The position numbers were made by a program, and so were the translations under genes. Shown piece after piece: positions 35,611-46,244 of a stretch of DNA of 64,000 bases. The DNA comes from Acidovorax radicis N35. GTDB lineage: Bacteria; Pseudomonadota; Gammaproteobacteria; Burkholderiales; Burkholderiaceae_C. Location: the NCBI RefSeq assembly GCF_000204195.1, contig NZ_AFBG01000016.1, forward strand, positions 88,278 through 152,277, written 5' to 3'. Within the stretch, counting starts at the first letter, position 1, and the number at the start of each line of letters is the position of its first letter. The notes under the pieces were generated by a model. The model was not told the origin of the DNA, searched no databases, and saw nothing but the letters and a program-made list of their open reading frames with translations.

Positions 35611-38600
35611 CTATCGCTGGCAACTGCAGTTTTCTGGGGAGTGAGCCTGTTCCAGCGCCTGTGCAATGATGGTCCAATCGTAGAAGCCTTCGAAGACCAC
35701 TGCGCCCGTAGCAGCAGCTCCAGCGGCCATACCTGCGCCTGTTCTTCCCCACTCACGAAGAGCTCTGCTGCCGACACGGCCAGACCATCTGCTTAGCTGA
35801 CTTGTGTAAGGGTTAAGTTGAGATTTCGGAACCCCAAGCCCACGAAGCTCACCCGGGGTTTTTGGCATCGTGCCGACTGCGAAGTCAGCACTAAGCGTCG
35901 CCAGAACAACGTACAAGTCAAGCCTGTTTTCCCGGATGTAATCTGCAAATTTGTCAAAGCTAAAACAGCGGGAGACGGGAGGGGTCATCCATTTGATTGC
36001 CCCCGAATTGGCTAGTCCCAGTGGGTCTGCGTAAATCAACGGATTTGCATCTACATAGGCAAACCGATTCCACCCCCCATCCAACCCAATAGGATCGGCT
36101 TGGGTATACCGCCCCGTGCTCGGCGCGTACGTGCGGAAGTAGTTGTAGTGCAGCTTCGTCTCTTTGTCGAAGTACTGCCCCGGATACCGCAGGTTGAACG
36201 TGACTTCCGGGATGCTGGTGGCGCCCGTGGTCGGTGTGGTGGTCTCGCTGGTGAATCGCTTGGCCCCGATGGTGGGCTGTTCGTCTCCAAACGCACTGTA
36301 CGCCCATTGCCATGCCACCTGGCCGTCGGGCTGGGTGAGTTTGCGGGGGGTGTTCAGGTGGTCGCTGTGGACGGCGTAGGCGGTTCCCTTGATCACTGCC
36401 GCTATCGGCATAGGGCCGCTGGCGGTGGGCAGGTAGAGGTATTGCGCGGTGCCTGAGCTGTTGGTGCCGCCCGAGCCGTATTCGCCCAGCAGGCTGCCGT
36501 CTTCTGCATACACGTAGCTGTAGCCCAGTTTCTCGGCATCGCTGGTGCTGGGGCTCCAGAGCTTGCTCCAGAAGTTCAGGAGCTGCTGGATGAGGCCGGG
36601 TTGTTCTGCACCGGGGTGGTCGCTTTCTTCGTCGTCGGCCAGCAGGTTGTTCAGGTTCTTGTTGCTGCCTTGCTTGGCTGCGCTGCTGTACAGCGGCTCG
36701 GTCTTGAACACGCGCTGGCCCAGGGCGTTGTGGGCGTATTTCGTGGTGGGGGCGTCTTCACCTTCTCCGGTGCTGGCGCTCTCCAGGCGGCCTTCGCTGT
36801 CGTAGCGGTAGGTGGTCAGGCCGTCGCCCAGCAGGTCGCCTGCGCTGTTGTATTGGTAGGTGACGCTGGTGTTGGCGGTGTTGCTGCCTTCCGTGGTGGT
36901 TTGCGTAAAGCCCAGCAGGCGGTTGTGGCTGGCGTCGCCGCCGTAGGTGCGGCTGGTGCTGGTGGCGGCCACGTCGCGGGTGCTGGCCGTGCGGTTGCCG
37001 TTGGCGTCGTACTGGAAGGTGGCGGTGTCCACGGGGGCGTTGGTCGCCGTGTTCTTGGTGAAGCCGGTGATGCGGCCTGCCGGGCTGTATTGCACCGTCC
37101 AGGTGCTGGTGACCTGGCTGATGGTGCTGGCCTGGGGGTTGGTGCTGGTCGGGCGCCAGAGTTTTTGCGTGAGGGTCTGGATGCGCCCTGCCGTGTCGTA
37201 CTGGTAGCTGCTGAAGTCGGTGGCGGTGAGCTGGCCTGCGGTGTTGTAGCTGCGGGTGGCGGGGATGGCGGCCATGCCACCGGGCAGGCTCCAGCTCCAG
37301 CCGGTGGGCTGGCCCAGGGGGTTCCAGGTGATGCCGGTGACCAGCGGTTGGCCCGCCCAGGTCAGGCCGGTGATCTGGCCGGTGGTGTTGTAGACGTTTT
37401 GCAGCACCTGCCCGCCGGGGTAGCTGGTGCTGGCCAGCAGGCCCTGGGCGTTGTAGGCGTAGCTGACGCTGCGGGTGTCGCCGTTGATCAGGGCCTGGGT
37501 TTTGGTGGTGATGCGGCCGTGGGTGTCGCGCTGGTAGGTGGTGGTGCCGCTGGCGTCCACGATCTCGCCCAGGAACCCTTTACCCGTGGCCGTGAGGTCG
37601 TAGCGCAGGCTGGTGATGCGCCCGCCCGCATGGGTGATGAGGGTGGGCCGCCCGAGCAGGTCGCGTTCGATGGTGGTGGCCTGGCCCAGGGCGTCGGTGA
37701 TGGTGCTGGGCAGGCCCAGGGCGTCGTACTGGGCCGTTTCAGCACCGCTGTCGGGGCTGGTCTCGGTGGTGGCGTTGCCCAGGGCGTCGCGGGTGTAGGT
37801 GGTGGCCACGCCTTTGAAGTCGGTGGCCTGGGTGACGCCATCGAGGGCGTTGTAGCTCAGGGATGCGGTGGCGTTTTCTGCGTTGGTGAGGGCCTTGGTG
37901 CGGCGCAGGGCGTCCAGGCTTTGGGTGGTGCCCTGATTCAGGCCGTTGGTGGTGGCCACCCAGTCGCCGTTGCTGTCGTAGCCGTAGGTGGTGGTCTGGC
38001 TGCCCAGGGTGACGCTCTCCACCCGGTTGATGCTGTTGATGGTGCGCGCCAGGCGCCACACGAGCTGGCCCTGGGCGTTGCGCAGGTCTTCGCGGGTGCG
38101 GTTGCCCATGGCGTCCAGGGTGTAGGCGCCCGAGTTGCCCCGGTTGTCGCTCCAGCCCGTGAGGCGCTGGGCGGCGTCGTAGGTGTAGGTGACCACATGG
38201 CCGTGCGGCAGGCTGGCGGTGGCAACCTGGCCGCTGGGGCGGTAGGTGAGCGTGGTCAGCAAGCCACCCCGGTTGGCAGTGAGCATGCGGCCACGGGCGT
38301 CGTAGGTGTACGTGCTGACCAGCCCCGTGGGCGCGGTGTGGCTGAGCACGCGGCCTGCGCCGTCGTGGGTGTAGGTGTCTACATGGCCCAGGGCGTTGGT
38401 GGCGCGGGTGAGGTTGCCTGCGCTGTCGTACTGGTAGCTGGTGGTAGCGCCGTTGGGAGCGGTCTCGGTGGCGACCAGGCCGCTCGCGTGGTAGGTCCAG
38501 GTGGTGGTGCGGGAACCGCCCGAGCCACCACCGGTGTCGGTGATGGTCTGGGTCAGAGAGTTGCCCAGGTTGTCGTAGGTGTAGGTGGTGACCCGGCCCG

Positions 38601-40347
38601 GTTCGGTGATGGTCAACGGCAGGCGCCATTGGGGGTGCCACGTGATTTGGGTAGTGCGGGATTCGGGGGTGCCTACGGCCTCGGTGACGGCGATTGGGAG
38701 GCGGCGGGGCGCATCCCACTGGTAGGAGGACTGGTTGGTATAGAACTGTTGGTATTCATGCTCAATGAGGCCATCTTCACGCACCGTGCGGGAATAAATG
38801 GGAGGCTCGCCGGGGGACGCTGGCGCTGGGGACGACCCGATAAAAATCAACTCGTTTCCATAAATGCGGAAGGTGTGACTGCGGCTGGTGCCAAGAGGAT
38901 CTACATACCCGTCTTTTGCAGGCACCGTGTACTTGTCCACCCCTCCCGCTTTTTCTGTACTGAGCGCCCAGCCCTCCGCGTCGTATTTGAAAGTGGTGTA
39001 TCGCACGCCGTGCTCGTCAATGCGCCCGGCCAGCAAGGAACCCACCTTGGCAGTAGCGTTGGTATATGCGTACTGAATGGTGGTGCCATCGGCCTGACGC
39101 ACAGACGTTAGAAACCCAGTATCCGAGTACATCAGCGACACGCTGCGCTGATCGCTGCTGGTAACAGAGATCAGCGCGCCATTCAGAGCGCCTCCATACG
39201 TAAACCGCAGACTCTGGCCAAAATTATTCTGTACCACAGCAAGAAGATCCTGCGTGTTGTAGCCATAGGTCAGGCGCCAACCGTTGCGATAGAGCTGTTC
39301 TTGCAGCAGGCCCTTTTGGCCAAAGGTGTACCGTATCTCGGCTTCACCATCATTGAATATCCATTGGGAACCATTGAGGAGCAGTGTTTGAAGCTTGTTC
39401 CGTCCCACAAAGGCCGAATTGCTGTTTGGCCGATAGAAGTAATTAAACGTCCCATCACCCATCTGGATTCGGACCACCAAAGGCCCTGTGCCCACATCCA
39501 CGCCACTTTCAGAGCCACCTTTGGAGTGGATCTCACCACTGGTATCCGCTGCGGCAACCGTAAGGTGAATATTGTGGTTATGAAGCCAGCCGACCCCCAT
39601 GGAGCTCTGAACCGGCCCTTTGAAGTAGCCGCTGAACCAAATATCTTTGTCCCGTGCTCGATGGCTTCGATAGATCCGCCGGAACTCCAGCGGCATGGGG
39701 CCTGCACTGGCCAAGTCCACCGATGACTCCACCTTTTCCCGAGTGGGAACAAGAATGGGGTTGCCTTTGAGGGCAGTTTTGGGACATGTTTCACAAGGCG
39801 GCGGGGTTTTTTCCGCCGGGCTGACACACATGTTGCTCTGCAGATCAAAAGCCCAATATCCGCTTGTGCCGCTCCAATCGTGATTGCATTTAATAGAGCG
39901 ACTGGCATATATTTCTACCGCCCCGGTTGAAATATCCTCACATTTTCCAGCTCGAATCCAACCATACGTGATATTCAGAGATCTCGATTGCCAGATGGAT
40001 GCATTTGATAAAATGAAACCATCCTTGGTATGAACAGTTGTCGTGCCGGCCAGCGAATGCGAAACTGCACACATATTTTTGAAGTTGGGATTCGAATAAA
40101 CGAGGTAGTTCATCGTTTCATGAACAGCTTTAGCCTCAGAAGAATACCCACTTCCCAAATCAGGCGGCGCAATGCCATACCCCGATCCATATACCCATTC
40201 CGTAAAGCCATCAGGCTTCAGGCGGCAGATCATGTAACCCGCCGGGTTCCCTTCAATGCACACATCAAAATAATTACCCTGAGCCTGCGCCTGGCCGCCA
40301 GCCCACATCGCAATCAATATAAAAACCGCCCTAAAAAATGCACTCAT
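35611..40347 (-). CDS. Secreted Rhs repeat protein with variable C-terminal tip
   Basis: 1,578 residues. A Sec signal peptide (FILIAMWAGGQAQAQ, cleavage near residue 22) replaces the PAAR domain of type VI effectors. A Cys-rich N-terminal region (to about 165, ending CETCPK) is followed by a DUF6531-like domain, then about 1,000 residues of YD repeats (e.g. TYTYDARGRMLTANRGG) and the Rhs core (HSDHLNTPRKLTQPDGQVAW; YFRTYAPSTGRYTQADPIGL). After DPLGL the tip (~133 residues, 35614-36012) is unique, with PGELRGLGVPKSQLNPYTSQ and a hydrophobic Gly/Ala helix. No catalytic motif identified. Family role: contact-dependent toxin delivery, with YD repeats forming a shell around the tip. Confidence 0.92.
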   Translation of the reverse strand: MSAFFRAVFILIAMWAGGQAQAQGNYFDVCIEGNPAGYMICRLKPDGFTEWVYGSGYGIAPPDLGSGYSSEAKAVHETMNYLVYSNPNFKNMCAVSHSLAGTTTVHTKDGFILSNASIWQSRSLNITYGWIRAGKCEDISTGAVEIYASRSIKCNHDWSGTSGYWAFDLQSNMCVSPAEKTPPPCETCPKTALKGNPILVPTREKVESSVDLASAGPMPLEFRRIYRSHRARDKDIWFSGYFKGPVQSSMGVGWLHNHNIHLTVAAADTSGEIHSKGGSESGVDVGTGPLVVRIQMGDGTFNYFYRPNSNSAFVGRNKLQTLLLNGSQWIFNDGEAEIRYTFGQKGLLQEQLYRNGWRLTYGYNTQDLLAVVQNNFGQSLRFTYGGALNGALISVTSSDQRSVSLMYSDTGFLTSVRQADGTTIQYAYTNATAKVGSLLAGRIDEHGVRYTTFKYDAEGWALSTEKAGGVDKYTVPAKDGYVDPLGTSRSHTFRIYGNELIFIGSSPAPASPGEPPIYSRTVREDGLIEHEYQQFYTNQSSYQWDAPRRLPIAVTEAVGTPESRTTQITWHPQWRLPLTITEPGRVTTYTYDNLGNSLTQTITDTGGGSGGSRTTTWTYHASGLVATETAPNGATTSYQYDSAGNLTRATNALGHVDTYTHDGAGRVLSHTAPTGLVSTYTYDARGRMLTANRGGLLTTLTYRPSGQVATASLPHGHVVTYTYDAAQRLTGWSDNRGNSGAYTLDAMGNRTREDLRNAQGQLVWRLARTINSINRVESVTLGSQTTTYGYDSNGDWVATTNGLNQGTTQSLDALRRTKALTNAENATASLSYNALDGVTQATDFKGVATTYTRDALGNATTETSPDSGAETAQYDALGLPSTITDALGQATTIERDLLGRPTLITHAGGRITSLRYDLTATGKGFLGEIVDASGTTTYQRDTHGRITTKTQALINGDTRSVSYAYNAQGLLASTSYPGGQVLQNVYNTTGQITGLTWAGQPLVTGITWNPLGQPTGWSWSLPGGMAAIPATRSYNTAGQLTATDFSSYQYDTAGRIQTLTQKLWRPTSTNPQASTISQVTSTWTVQYSPAGRITGFTKNTATNAPVDTATFQYDANGNRTASTRDVAATSTSRTYGGDASHNRLLGFTQTTTEGSNTANTSVTYQYNSAGDLLGDGLTTYRYDSEGRLESASTGEGEDAPTTKYAHNALGQRVFKTEPLYSSAAKQGSNKNLNNLLADDEESDHPGAEQPGLIQQLLNFWSKLWSPSTSDAEKLGYSYVYAEDGSLLGEYGSGGTNSSGTAQYLYLPTASGPMPIAAVIKGTAYAVHSDHLNTPRKLTQPDGQVAWQWAYSAFGDEQPTIGAKRFTSETTTPTTGATSIPEVTFNLRYPGQYFDKETKLHYNYFRTYAPSTGRYTQADPIGLDGGWNRFAYVDANPLIYADPLGLANSGAIKWMTPPVSRCFSFDKFADYIRENRLDLYVVLATLSADFAVGTMPKTPGELRGLGVPKSQLNPYTSQLSRWSGRVGSRALREWGRTGAGMAAGAAATGAVVFEGFYDWTIIAQALEQAHSPENCSCQR

Positions 40348-40473
40348 GGGCGCTCCCTCTCTTATTATTAATAATCAACCCGCTCAGGAAATATTGAACA
40401 TGCGAGCAAACCCCACAACCGGAGAAAATCCTAAACAATCCCCGGTAGGCCTCTCAATTTCAGCCACATCCTG

Positions 40474-43263
40474 CTAGCCGGTATTCCTCAACCCCGCAGC
40501 AATCCCATTAATGGAAATGTGAATCCCCGTCTGCACCCGTTCATCCCCCTGCCCTGCGCGCCAACGGCGCACCAGTTCCACTTGCAAGTGGTGCAGTGGG
40601 TCGATGTACGGAAAGCGGTGTTTGATGGAGCGGGCCAGGGCCGCGTTGTGAGTGAGGCGCTGTTTTTCGCCGGTGATGCGCGTGAGGGCATCGGCCGTGC
40701 GGTGCCATTCGGCCTCGATGCTGGTGAACACCTTTTTGCGCAGGCGTGCGTCGGTCACGAGTTCGCTGTAGCGTGAGGCCAGGGCCAGGTCGCTTTTGGC
40801 CAGCACCATGTCCATGTTGGACAGCAGCGTGCGGAAGAACGGCCATTGGCGGTACATCTTTTGCAGCAGGGCCAGCTGGGTCTTGGGGTCTTTGCCTTCC
40901 AGGTTCACAAAGGCATCGACGGCCGAGCCAAAGCCGTACCAGCCGGGCAGCGTGAGACGGCACTGGCCCCAGCTGAAGCCCCAGGGGATGGCGCGCAGGT
41001 CTTCGATCTTCTGGCTGGCCTTGCGGCTGGCGGGGCGGGAGCCAATGTTGAGCTCGGCGATCTCGCGGATGGGCGTGGAGTTGAAGAAATACTCGGTGAA
41101 GCCCGGGGTCTCGTACACCAGCGCGCGGTAGCTGCCCATGCTGGCCAGCGAGAGCTGCGCGGCGGCATCCAGAAAGGCCTTGGTGGCGGGCTTGGTGGGC
41201 TGCAGCAGCGTGGCTTCGAGCGTGGCAGCCACCAGCGTCTCCAGGTTGCGGCGGCCGATCTCGGGGTTGGCGTATTTCGACGCGATGACTTCGCCCTGCT
41301 CCGTCAGGCGGATCTGGCCGCGCACGGTGCCGGGGGGTTGCGCCAGGATGGCCTGGTAGCTGGGGCCGCCGCCCCGGCCCACGGTGCCGCCCCGGCCGTG
41401 GAACATGCGCAGCTGGATGCCGTGGCTGGTGGCCAGTTCGTCAAACAGCTCCACCAGCGCGATCTCGGCACGGTACAGCTCCCAGTTACTGGTGAAGATG
41501 CCGCCGTCCTTGTTGCTGTCGCTGTAGCCCAGCATGATGTCCTGCTCGCCGCCGCTGCGCTGCACCAGGGCGGCGACGCCGGGCAGTGCATAGAACTCGC
41601 GCATGATGGGCGCGGCATTGCGCAGGTCTTCGATGGTTTCGAACAGGGGCACCACGATGAGGTGGTTCTTGGACTCGGCATCCAGGGTGCCGCTCATCAG
41701 GCCCACCTCCTTTTGCAGCAGCAGCACTTCGAGCAGGTCGCTCACCGTTTCGGTGTGGCTGATGATGTAGTGGCGGATGGCCTCGTGGCCGAAACGCTCG
41801 CGCATCACGCGGGCGGTTTCGAAGATGGCCAGCTCGCCCTGGGCGTGTGCGGAATACTGCGCACCCACCACGCGCAGCGGGCGGGCGTCGTTGAGCAGCT
41901 TGATGAGCAATGCGCGCTTGGCGGCTTCCTGCAAGCCTGCGTAGTGAGGTTCGATGCGGGCCGTGGCCAGCAGCTCGGCCACCACTTCTTCATGTTTGTC
42001 GGAGCTTTGGCGCAGGTCCACCGTGGCGAGGTGAAAGCCGAACACCTGCACGGCGCGGATCAGCGGGTGCAGGCGCTCTGCGGCCAGGGCTTCGCCGTGG
42101 TGCGACTTCAATGACGCTTCGATCACACGCAGGTCGGCCAGGAATTCATCTGCGCTGCCGTAGGCGTTTTGCGGGGCCACGGCGTGGCGTGCGGCCTCGC
42201 CGCCGGTCAAGTCCTTCAGCGACGCTGCGAGGCGCGCATAAATGCCGGTGAGGGCGCGGCGGTAGGGCTCGTCCACGCGGTGTTCGTTGGTGTCGGGCGA
42301 GCGCTGGGCCAGCGCCTCCATCTCGGCGGACACCTGCACCAGGCGGGCCGACAGCGACAGCTCGCCGCCCAGGTAGTGCACCTCGGTCAGGTAGTGGCGC
42401 AGGGCCACCTCGGCCTGGCGGCCCAGGGCGTAGCGCAGGGTTTGCGCCGTCACGTTGGGGTTGCCGTCGCGGTCGCCACCAATCCACTGGCCCATGCGCA
42501 GAAAGCTGTGCACGGGGTACTGGCCCAGCTCGTTTTCCAGGTCGGCGTAGATCTTGGGGATCTCGCGCAGGAAGGTGGCTTCGTAATACGACAGCGCGTT
42601 CTCGATCTCGTCGGCCACGGTCAGCTTGCTGTAGCGCAGCAGGCGCGTTTGCCACAGCTGGGCCACCCGGGCGCGCAGCAGGGCTTCGTTGGCGGCCAGC
42701 TCGCGGGGGGTGAGTGCGTCCTTGGCGCTGTTGTAGAGCTGGGCGCGCACCTGGATGTCGTCGCGCGTGGCCAGCAGCTGGGCGATGTCGCGCTCGGCGT
42801 CCAGAATGCTCTTGCGCTGCACTTCGGTGGGGTGGGCGGTGAGCACGGGGGCCACGTAGCTGCCCGCCAGGGTCTGTGAAATCGTCTTGGGCGCAATGCC
42901 AGCCCAACGCAAGCGCGACAGGGCGACCTCGATGCTGCCCTCTTGCGTGTCGCCCGCGCGTTCGTGCACGGCGCGGCGGCGGATGTGGTGGCGGTCTTCG
43001 GCCAGGTTGGCCAGGTGGCTGAAGTAGGTAAACGCGCGGATCACGCTCACCGTCTGGTCGCCCGACAGCGACTTGAGCAGCTTCTTCAATGCGCGGTCGG
43101 CCTCCTGGTCGGCATCGCGCCGGAAGGCCACGGAGAGCTTGCGCACCTGCTCCACCAGCTCATACGCGGCCACGCCCTCCTGGTCCCGGATCACATCGCC
43201 CAGAATGCGGCCGAGCAGGCGGATGTCGTCAATCAGGGGCTGGTCCTTGTCGGATCGTTTCAT
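40474..43263 (-). CDS. ppc: Phosphoenolpyruvate carboxylase
   Basis: 929 residues from ATG 43263. A longer open frame continues upstream through the hemC region and is not real. Catalytic motifs are present: [13 protein letters not shown] (active His), [32 protein letters not shown], and the C-terminal [11 protein letters not shown] essential for activity. It carboxylates PEP to oxaloacetate to refill the citric acid cycle. It is divergent from hemC, with 132 bases between the two starts. Confidence 0.97.
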   Translation of the reverse strand: MKRSDKDQPLIDDIRLLGRILGDVIRDQEGVAAYELVEQVRKLSVAFRRDADQEADRALKKLLKSLSGDQTVSVIRAFTYFSHLANLAEDRHHIRRRAVHERAGDTQEGSIEVALSRLRWAGIAPKTISQTLAGSYVAPVLTAHPTEVQRKSILDAERDIAQLLATRDDIQVRAQLYNSAKDALTPRELAANEALLRARVAQLWQTRLLRYSKLTVADEIENALSYYEATFLREIPKIYADLENELGQYPVHSFLRMGQWIGGDRDGNPNVTAQTLRYALGRQAEVALRHYLTEVHYLGGELSLSARLVQVSAEMEALAQRSPDTNEHRVDEPYRRALTGIYARLAASLKDLTGGEAARHAVAPQNAYGSADEFLADLRVIEASLKSHHGEALAAERLHPLIRAVQVFGFHLATVDLRQSSDKHEEVVAELLATARIEPHYAGLQEAAKRALLIKLLNDARPLRVVGAQYSAHAQGELAIFETARVMRERFGHEAIRHYIISHTETVSDLLEVLLLQKEVGLMSGTLDAESKNHLIVVPLFETIEDLRNAAPIMREFYALPGVAALVQRSGGEQDIMLGYSDSNKDGGIFTSNWELYRAEIALVELFDELATSHGIQLRMFHGRGGTVGRGGGPSYQAILAQPPGTVRGQIRLTEQGEVIASKYANPEIGRRNLETLVAATLEATLLQPTKPATKAFLDAAAQLSLASMGSYRALVYETPGFTEYFFNSTPIREIAELNIGSRPASRKASQKIEDLRAIPWGFSWGQCRLTLPGWYGFGSAVDAFVNLEGKDPKTQLALLQKMYRQWPFFRTLLSNMDMVLAKSDLALASRYSELVTDARLRKKVFTSIEAEWHRTADALTRITGEKQRLTHNAALARSIKHRFPYIDPLHHLQVELVRRWRAGQGDERVQTGIHISINGIAAGLRNTG

Positions 43264-43395
43264 GGTGCGTGGGTCTCCGGAGGTGGGTAGGTGACCTGGC
43301 GCCGCCTGCCCCCGCGTCCCCCGGGGCGCACCGGCCCCAGTGCGGGCGCATGCTAGCATCGCCCGCCCCTGAATGATTACAAACAGGTTACGAAC

Positions 43396-44334
43396 TTGAG
43401 CCTCGCCCATTCCCCCCTTTCCATCGTCATTGCCACCCGAGAGAGCCGCCTGGCGCTGTGGCAGGCCGAGCATGTACAGGCCCTTTTGCGCGCACGCGGC
43501 CACCAGGTGGAGCTGCTGGGCATGACGACCAAAGGCGACCAGATCCTGGACCGGTCGCTCAGCAAGGTGGGCGGCAAGGGCCTGTTTGTGAAAGAGCTGG
43601 AAGTGGCGCTGGAAGAAGGCCGCGCGCACATTGCGGTGCATTCGCTCAAGGATGTGCCCATGGAGCTGCCCGAGGGTTTTGCCCTGGCCTGCGTGATGGA
43701 GCGCGAAGACCCGCGCGATGCGTTTGTCTCGCCCCGCTACGAAAACCTCGACGCCCTGCCCCAGGGCGCGGTGGTGGGCACCTCCAGCCTGCGCCGCCAG
43801 GTGCTCCTGCAGGCCTTGCGGCCCGACCTGAAGATCGAGCCGCTGCGCGGCAACCTCGACACCCGCCTGCGCAAGCTGGACGAAGGCCAGTACGACGCCA
43901 TCGTGCTGGCGGCGGCGGGCCTGAAACGCCTGGGGCTCGAATCCCGCATCCGCTCTGCGTTTGCGCCCACGGCCATGCTGCCAGCGGCGGGCCAGGGCGC
44001 CTTGGGCATTGAGGTGCGCAGCGACCGACAAGACCTGATCGACGCGTTGGAGCCACTTGCGCACCAACCTACCTGGCTGACCGTGGCCGCCGAACGCGCC
44101 GTGAGCCGCGCTATGGGCGGCAGCTGCTCGATGCCGCTGGCGGCGCATGGCACGTTCACCGACGGCGTGCTGCAGCTCGACGCCGCCTGGGGCGACGTGG
44201 ACACACAGGCCCCGCTGGTGCGCGCAGCGGCCAGCGCCGCCGTCACCACGCTGGCACAGGCCGAGGCGCTGGGCGACGCGATTGCGCAGCGCCTGCGTGC
44301 CGGTGGCGCGCGGGGCGCCGAACCCCTGAATTGA
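43396..44334 (+). CDS. hemC: Porphobilinogen deaminase (hydroxymethylbilane synthase)
   Basis: 312 residues. A TTG start at 43396 is used because [20 protein letters not shown] is the natural beginning and no closer ATG exists; an AGG lies upstream. [19 protein letters not shown] and [20 protein letters not shown] are conserved; the dipyrromethane-cofactor Cys is in [12 protein letters not shown]. It joins four porphobilinogen molecules for heme and siroheme. It leads the hemC-hemD-hemX-hemY operon. Confidence 0.96.
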   Translation: MSLAHSPLSIVIATRESRLALWQAEHVQALLRARGHQVELLGMTTKGDQILDRSLSKVGGKGLFVKELEVALEEGRAHIAVHSLKDVPMELPEGFALACVMEREDPRDAFVSPRYENLDALPQGAVVGTSSLRRQVLLQALRPDLKIEPLRGNLDTRLRKLDEGQYDAIVLAAAGLKRLGLESRIRSAFAPTAMLPAAGQGALGIEVRSDRQDLIDALEPLAHQPTWLTVAAERAVSRAMGGSCSMPLAAHGTFTDGVLQLDAAWGDVDTQAPLVRAAASAAVTTLAQAEALGDAIAQRLRAGGARGAEPLN

Positions 44335-44345
44335 TTGGCCAAGCC

Positions 44346-45158
44346 ATGCCCCGGGTGATCGTCACGCGGCCCGCCCGCGAGGCTGCACACTGGGTCAAGC
44401 TGCTGAGCGCGCGCGGTGTGCATGCCGTGGCCCTGCCGCTCATCGCCATCGGCCCCTGCCGTGATGCGGCGGCAGAGCAAGCACTCACATTGGCGCATGC
44501 CCGGCTTTCGCAGTACCGGGCGCTGATGTTTGTCAGCGGCAATGCGGTGGTCCATTTTTTTGAGGCGAATAAGGCCCCAGCGCTTGATGGACAAGCGCTG
44601 GCAGCTATAAAAACAAGAGCATGGGCACCTGGCCCCGGCACGGCACGAGCGCTGGAGCAGGCCGGTGTGCCGCCTGGCTGCATCGATGGCCCGGCGCCGG
44701 ATGCCCCCCAGTTCGACTCGGAAGCGCTGTGGCAGCAGGTCTTTGCACAGATCCGGCCCGGCGACTGCGTGCTGATCGTGCGCGGGAGATCCGACACGCC
44801 CCAGGGTGTGCATGAAAGCCAAGGCAACGGCCGCGACTGGCTGGCACGCCAGATCGAGGCGGCGGGCGGCACGGTGGAGTTTGTGGTGGTCTACCAACGC
44901 GGCGCACCGCATTTTTCGGCGCACGAGGTGGCGTTGGCGCAACAGGCGGCGCACGACGGCTCCATCTGGCTGCTGAGCAGCTCTGAAGCCGTGGCCCACC
45001 TGGCCGAAGCCCTGCCAGGCCAGCACTGGGGCGCCGCGCACGCGCTGGCCACCCACCCGCGCATCGCCGAAGCGGCCCGCGCAGCCGGATTTGGCACGGT
45101 GCGGGAATGCCGTCCGGCGCTGGAAGACGTGGTGGCCTCGATAGAATCGGCCGCATGA
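44346..45158 (+). CDS. hemD: Uroporphyrinogen-III synthase with in-frame repeat insertion
   Basis: 270 residues from ATG 44346; TTG 44331, inside the hemC end, is possible. [19 protein letters not shown] is the typical start. It cyclises hydroxymethylbilane with ring D inversion. Residues 77-88 ([12 protein letters not shown]) are encoded by a copy of the AGCGCT palindrome present elsewhere between genes. HemD sequences diverge widely, so this insertion in the first domain is probably tolerated. The stop overlaps the hemX start in ATGA. Confidence 0.92.
   Translation: MPRVIVTRPAREAAHWVKLLSARGVHAVALPLIAIGPCRDAAAEQALTLAHARLSQYRALMFVSGNAVVHFFEANKAPALDGQALAAIKTRAWAPGPGTARALEQAGVPPGCIDGPAPDAPQFDSEALWQQVFAQIRPGDCVLIVRGRSDTPQGVHESQGNGRDWLARQIEAAGGTVEFVVVYQRGAPHFSAHEVALAQQAAHDGSIWLLSSSEAVAHLAEALPGQHWGAAHALATHPRIAEAARAAGFGTVRECRPALEDVVASIESAA
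44574..44613 (+). repeat. AGCGCT palindromic repeat inside hemD
   Basis: GCCCCAGCGCTTGATGGACA, then AGCGCTGGCAGCTATAAAAA: a near-perfect copy of the intergenic element, in frame, encoding A-P-A-L-x3-A-L-A-A-I, as in the tupA signal peptide. Confidence 0.9.
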
Positions 45159-46240
45159 GCTCCGCGCCCCCCAACGAACTGCCCCCCGCACCACCCGCAG
45201 CGCCCATGGCGGCACCCGCAGCCCCCGGCCGGGGCGGTGCGGTGACGCTGCTGCTGGGCGCGGTGGCCGCGGTAGCGCTGGTGAGCAGCGGCCTGCTTTG
45301 GCAAAAGCTCAGCTCCATCCAGGAACAACTGGCCCGGCAGTCTGCGGATTCGGGCGCGCAGGCCATCGAGGCCCGCACCATGGCGCGCCAGGCCGAAGAA
45401 CTGGTGCGCGAGACGGCCGCCCGCCTGTCGGTGGCCGAAGCGCGGGTGAGCGAAGTGGCACTGCAGCGCAGCCAGCTCGAAGAGCTCATGCAAAGCCTGT
45501 CGCGCTCGCGCGATGAAAACCTGGTGGTGGACATCGAATCCGCCATTCGCCTGGCCCAGCAGCAGGCCCAGCTCACAGGCAGCCTGGAGCCCCTGGTGGC
45601 CGCCCTCAAAAGCGCCAACCAGCGCATAGAACGCGCCGCCCAGCCCCGTCTGGCACCCGTGCAGCGCGCCATCGGCCGCGACCTGGACCGCCTGACCCGC
45701 GCCACCGTAACCGACACCGCCGGCCTGCTGGGCCGCCTGGACGACCTGGTGCGCCAGGTGGACGAGCTGCCCGTGCTGAACGCCGTGGCCCAGGCCGCCG
45801 CCACCCGCCGCCTGGCCGCAACACCCGCCCCAGAAGGCACCCCGCCACCCAGCCAGGGCAACCTGGCCTGGTGGCAGGCTGCCCTGCAGCGCAGCTGGGA
45901 GGTGGTGCGCGACGAGGCCCGAGGCCTGGTGCGGGTGAGCCGCATCGACCAGCCCGAGGCGATCCTGCTGGCACCCGAGCAGACCTTCTTCCTGCGCGAA
46001 AACCTCAAGCTCAAGCTGCTCAACGCGCGCCTGGGCGTGCTGGCGCGCCAGTTTGAATCGGCCCGCGCCGACCTGGCGGCCGCCACGGTGGCACTGAACA
46101 AATACTTCGACCCGGCCTCGCGCCGCACGCAGAACGCGGCCAGCACGCTGCAGACCGCCCAGGCCAGCATGAAGGCGGCCGAGCAGCCGCGCCTGGACGA
46201 AACGCTCTCTGCGCTGGCTACCGCTGCTGCTGGACGCTGA
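45155..46240 (+). CDS. hemX: HemX-like uroporphyrinogen operon protein
   Basis: 361 residues from ATG 45155 (ATGA overlap with hemD). A proline/alanine-rich N terminus, one transmembrane helix (GAVTLLLGAVAAVALVSSGL) and a long helical, coiled-coil-like periplasmic region (SIQEQLARQSAD onward) match the HemX family (PF04375). The role is unclear: earlier annotations called it a uroporphyrinogen methyltransferase, but it lacks that domain. Confidence 0.9.
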   Translation: MSSAPPNELPPAPPAAPMAAPAAPGRGGAVTLLLGAVAAVALVSSGLLWQKLSSIQEQLARQSADSGAQAIEARTMARQAEELVRETAARLSVAEARVSEVALQRSQLEELMQSLSRSRDENLVVDIESAIRLAQQQAQLTGSLEPLVAALKSANQRIERAAQPRLAPVQRAIGRDLDRLTRATVTDTAGLLGRLDDLVRQVDELPVLNAVAQAAATRRLAATPAPEGTPPPSQGNLAWWQAALQRSWEVVRDEARGLVRVSRIDQPEAILLAPEQTFFLRENLKLKLLNARLGVLARQFESARADLAAATVALNKYFDPASRRTQNAASTLQTAQASMKAAEQPRLDETLSALATAAAGR

Positions 46241-46244
46241 CGAC

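Noticed and set aside
36601..39111. An 836-codon plus-strand frame opposite rhs
   Set aside because: A Gly/Ala/Val-rich shadow of the YD repeats; no start signal or domain.
40474..44148. Extension of ppc far upstream to 44148
   Set aside because: The extra residues run through hemC on the opposite strand and have no PEPC character; ATG 43263 gives a normal-length enzyme.
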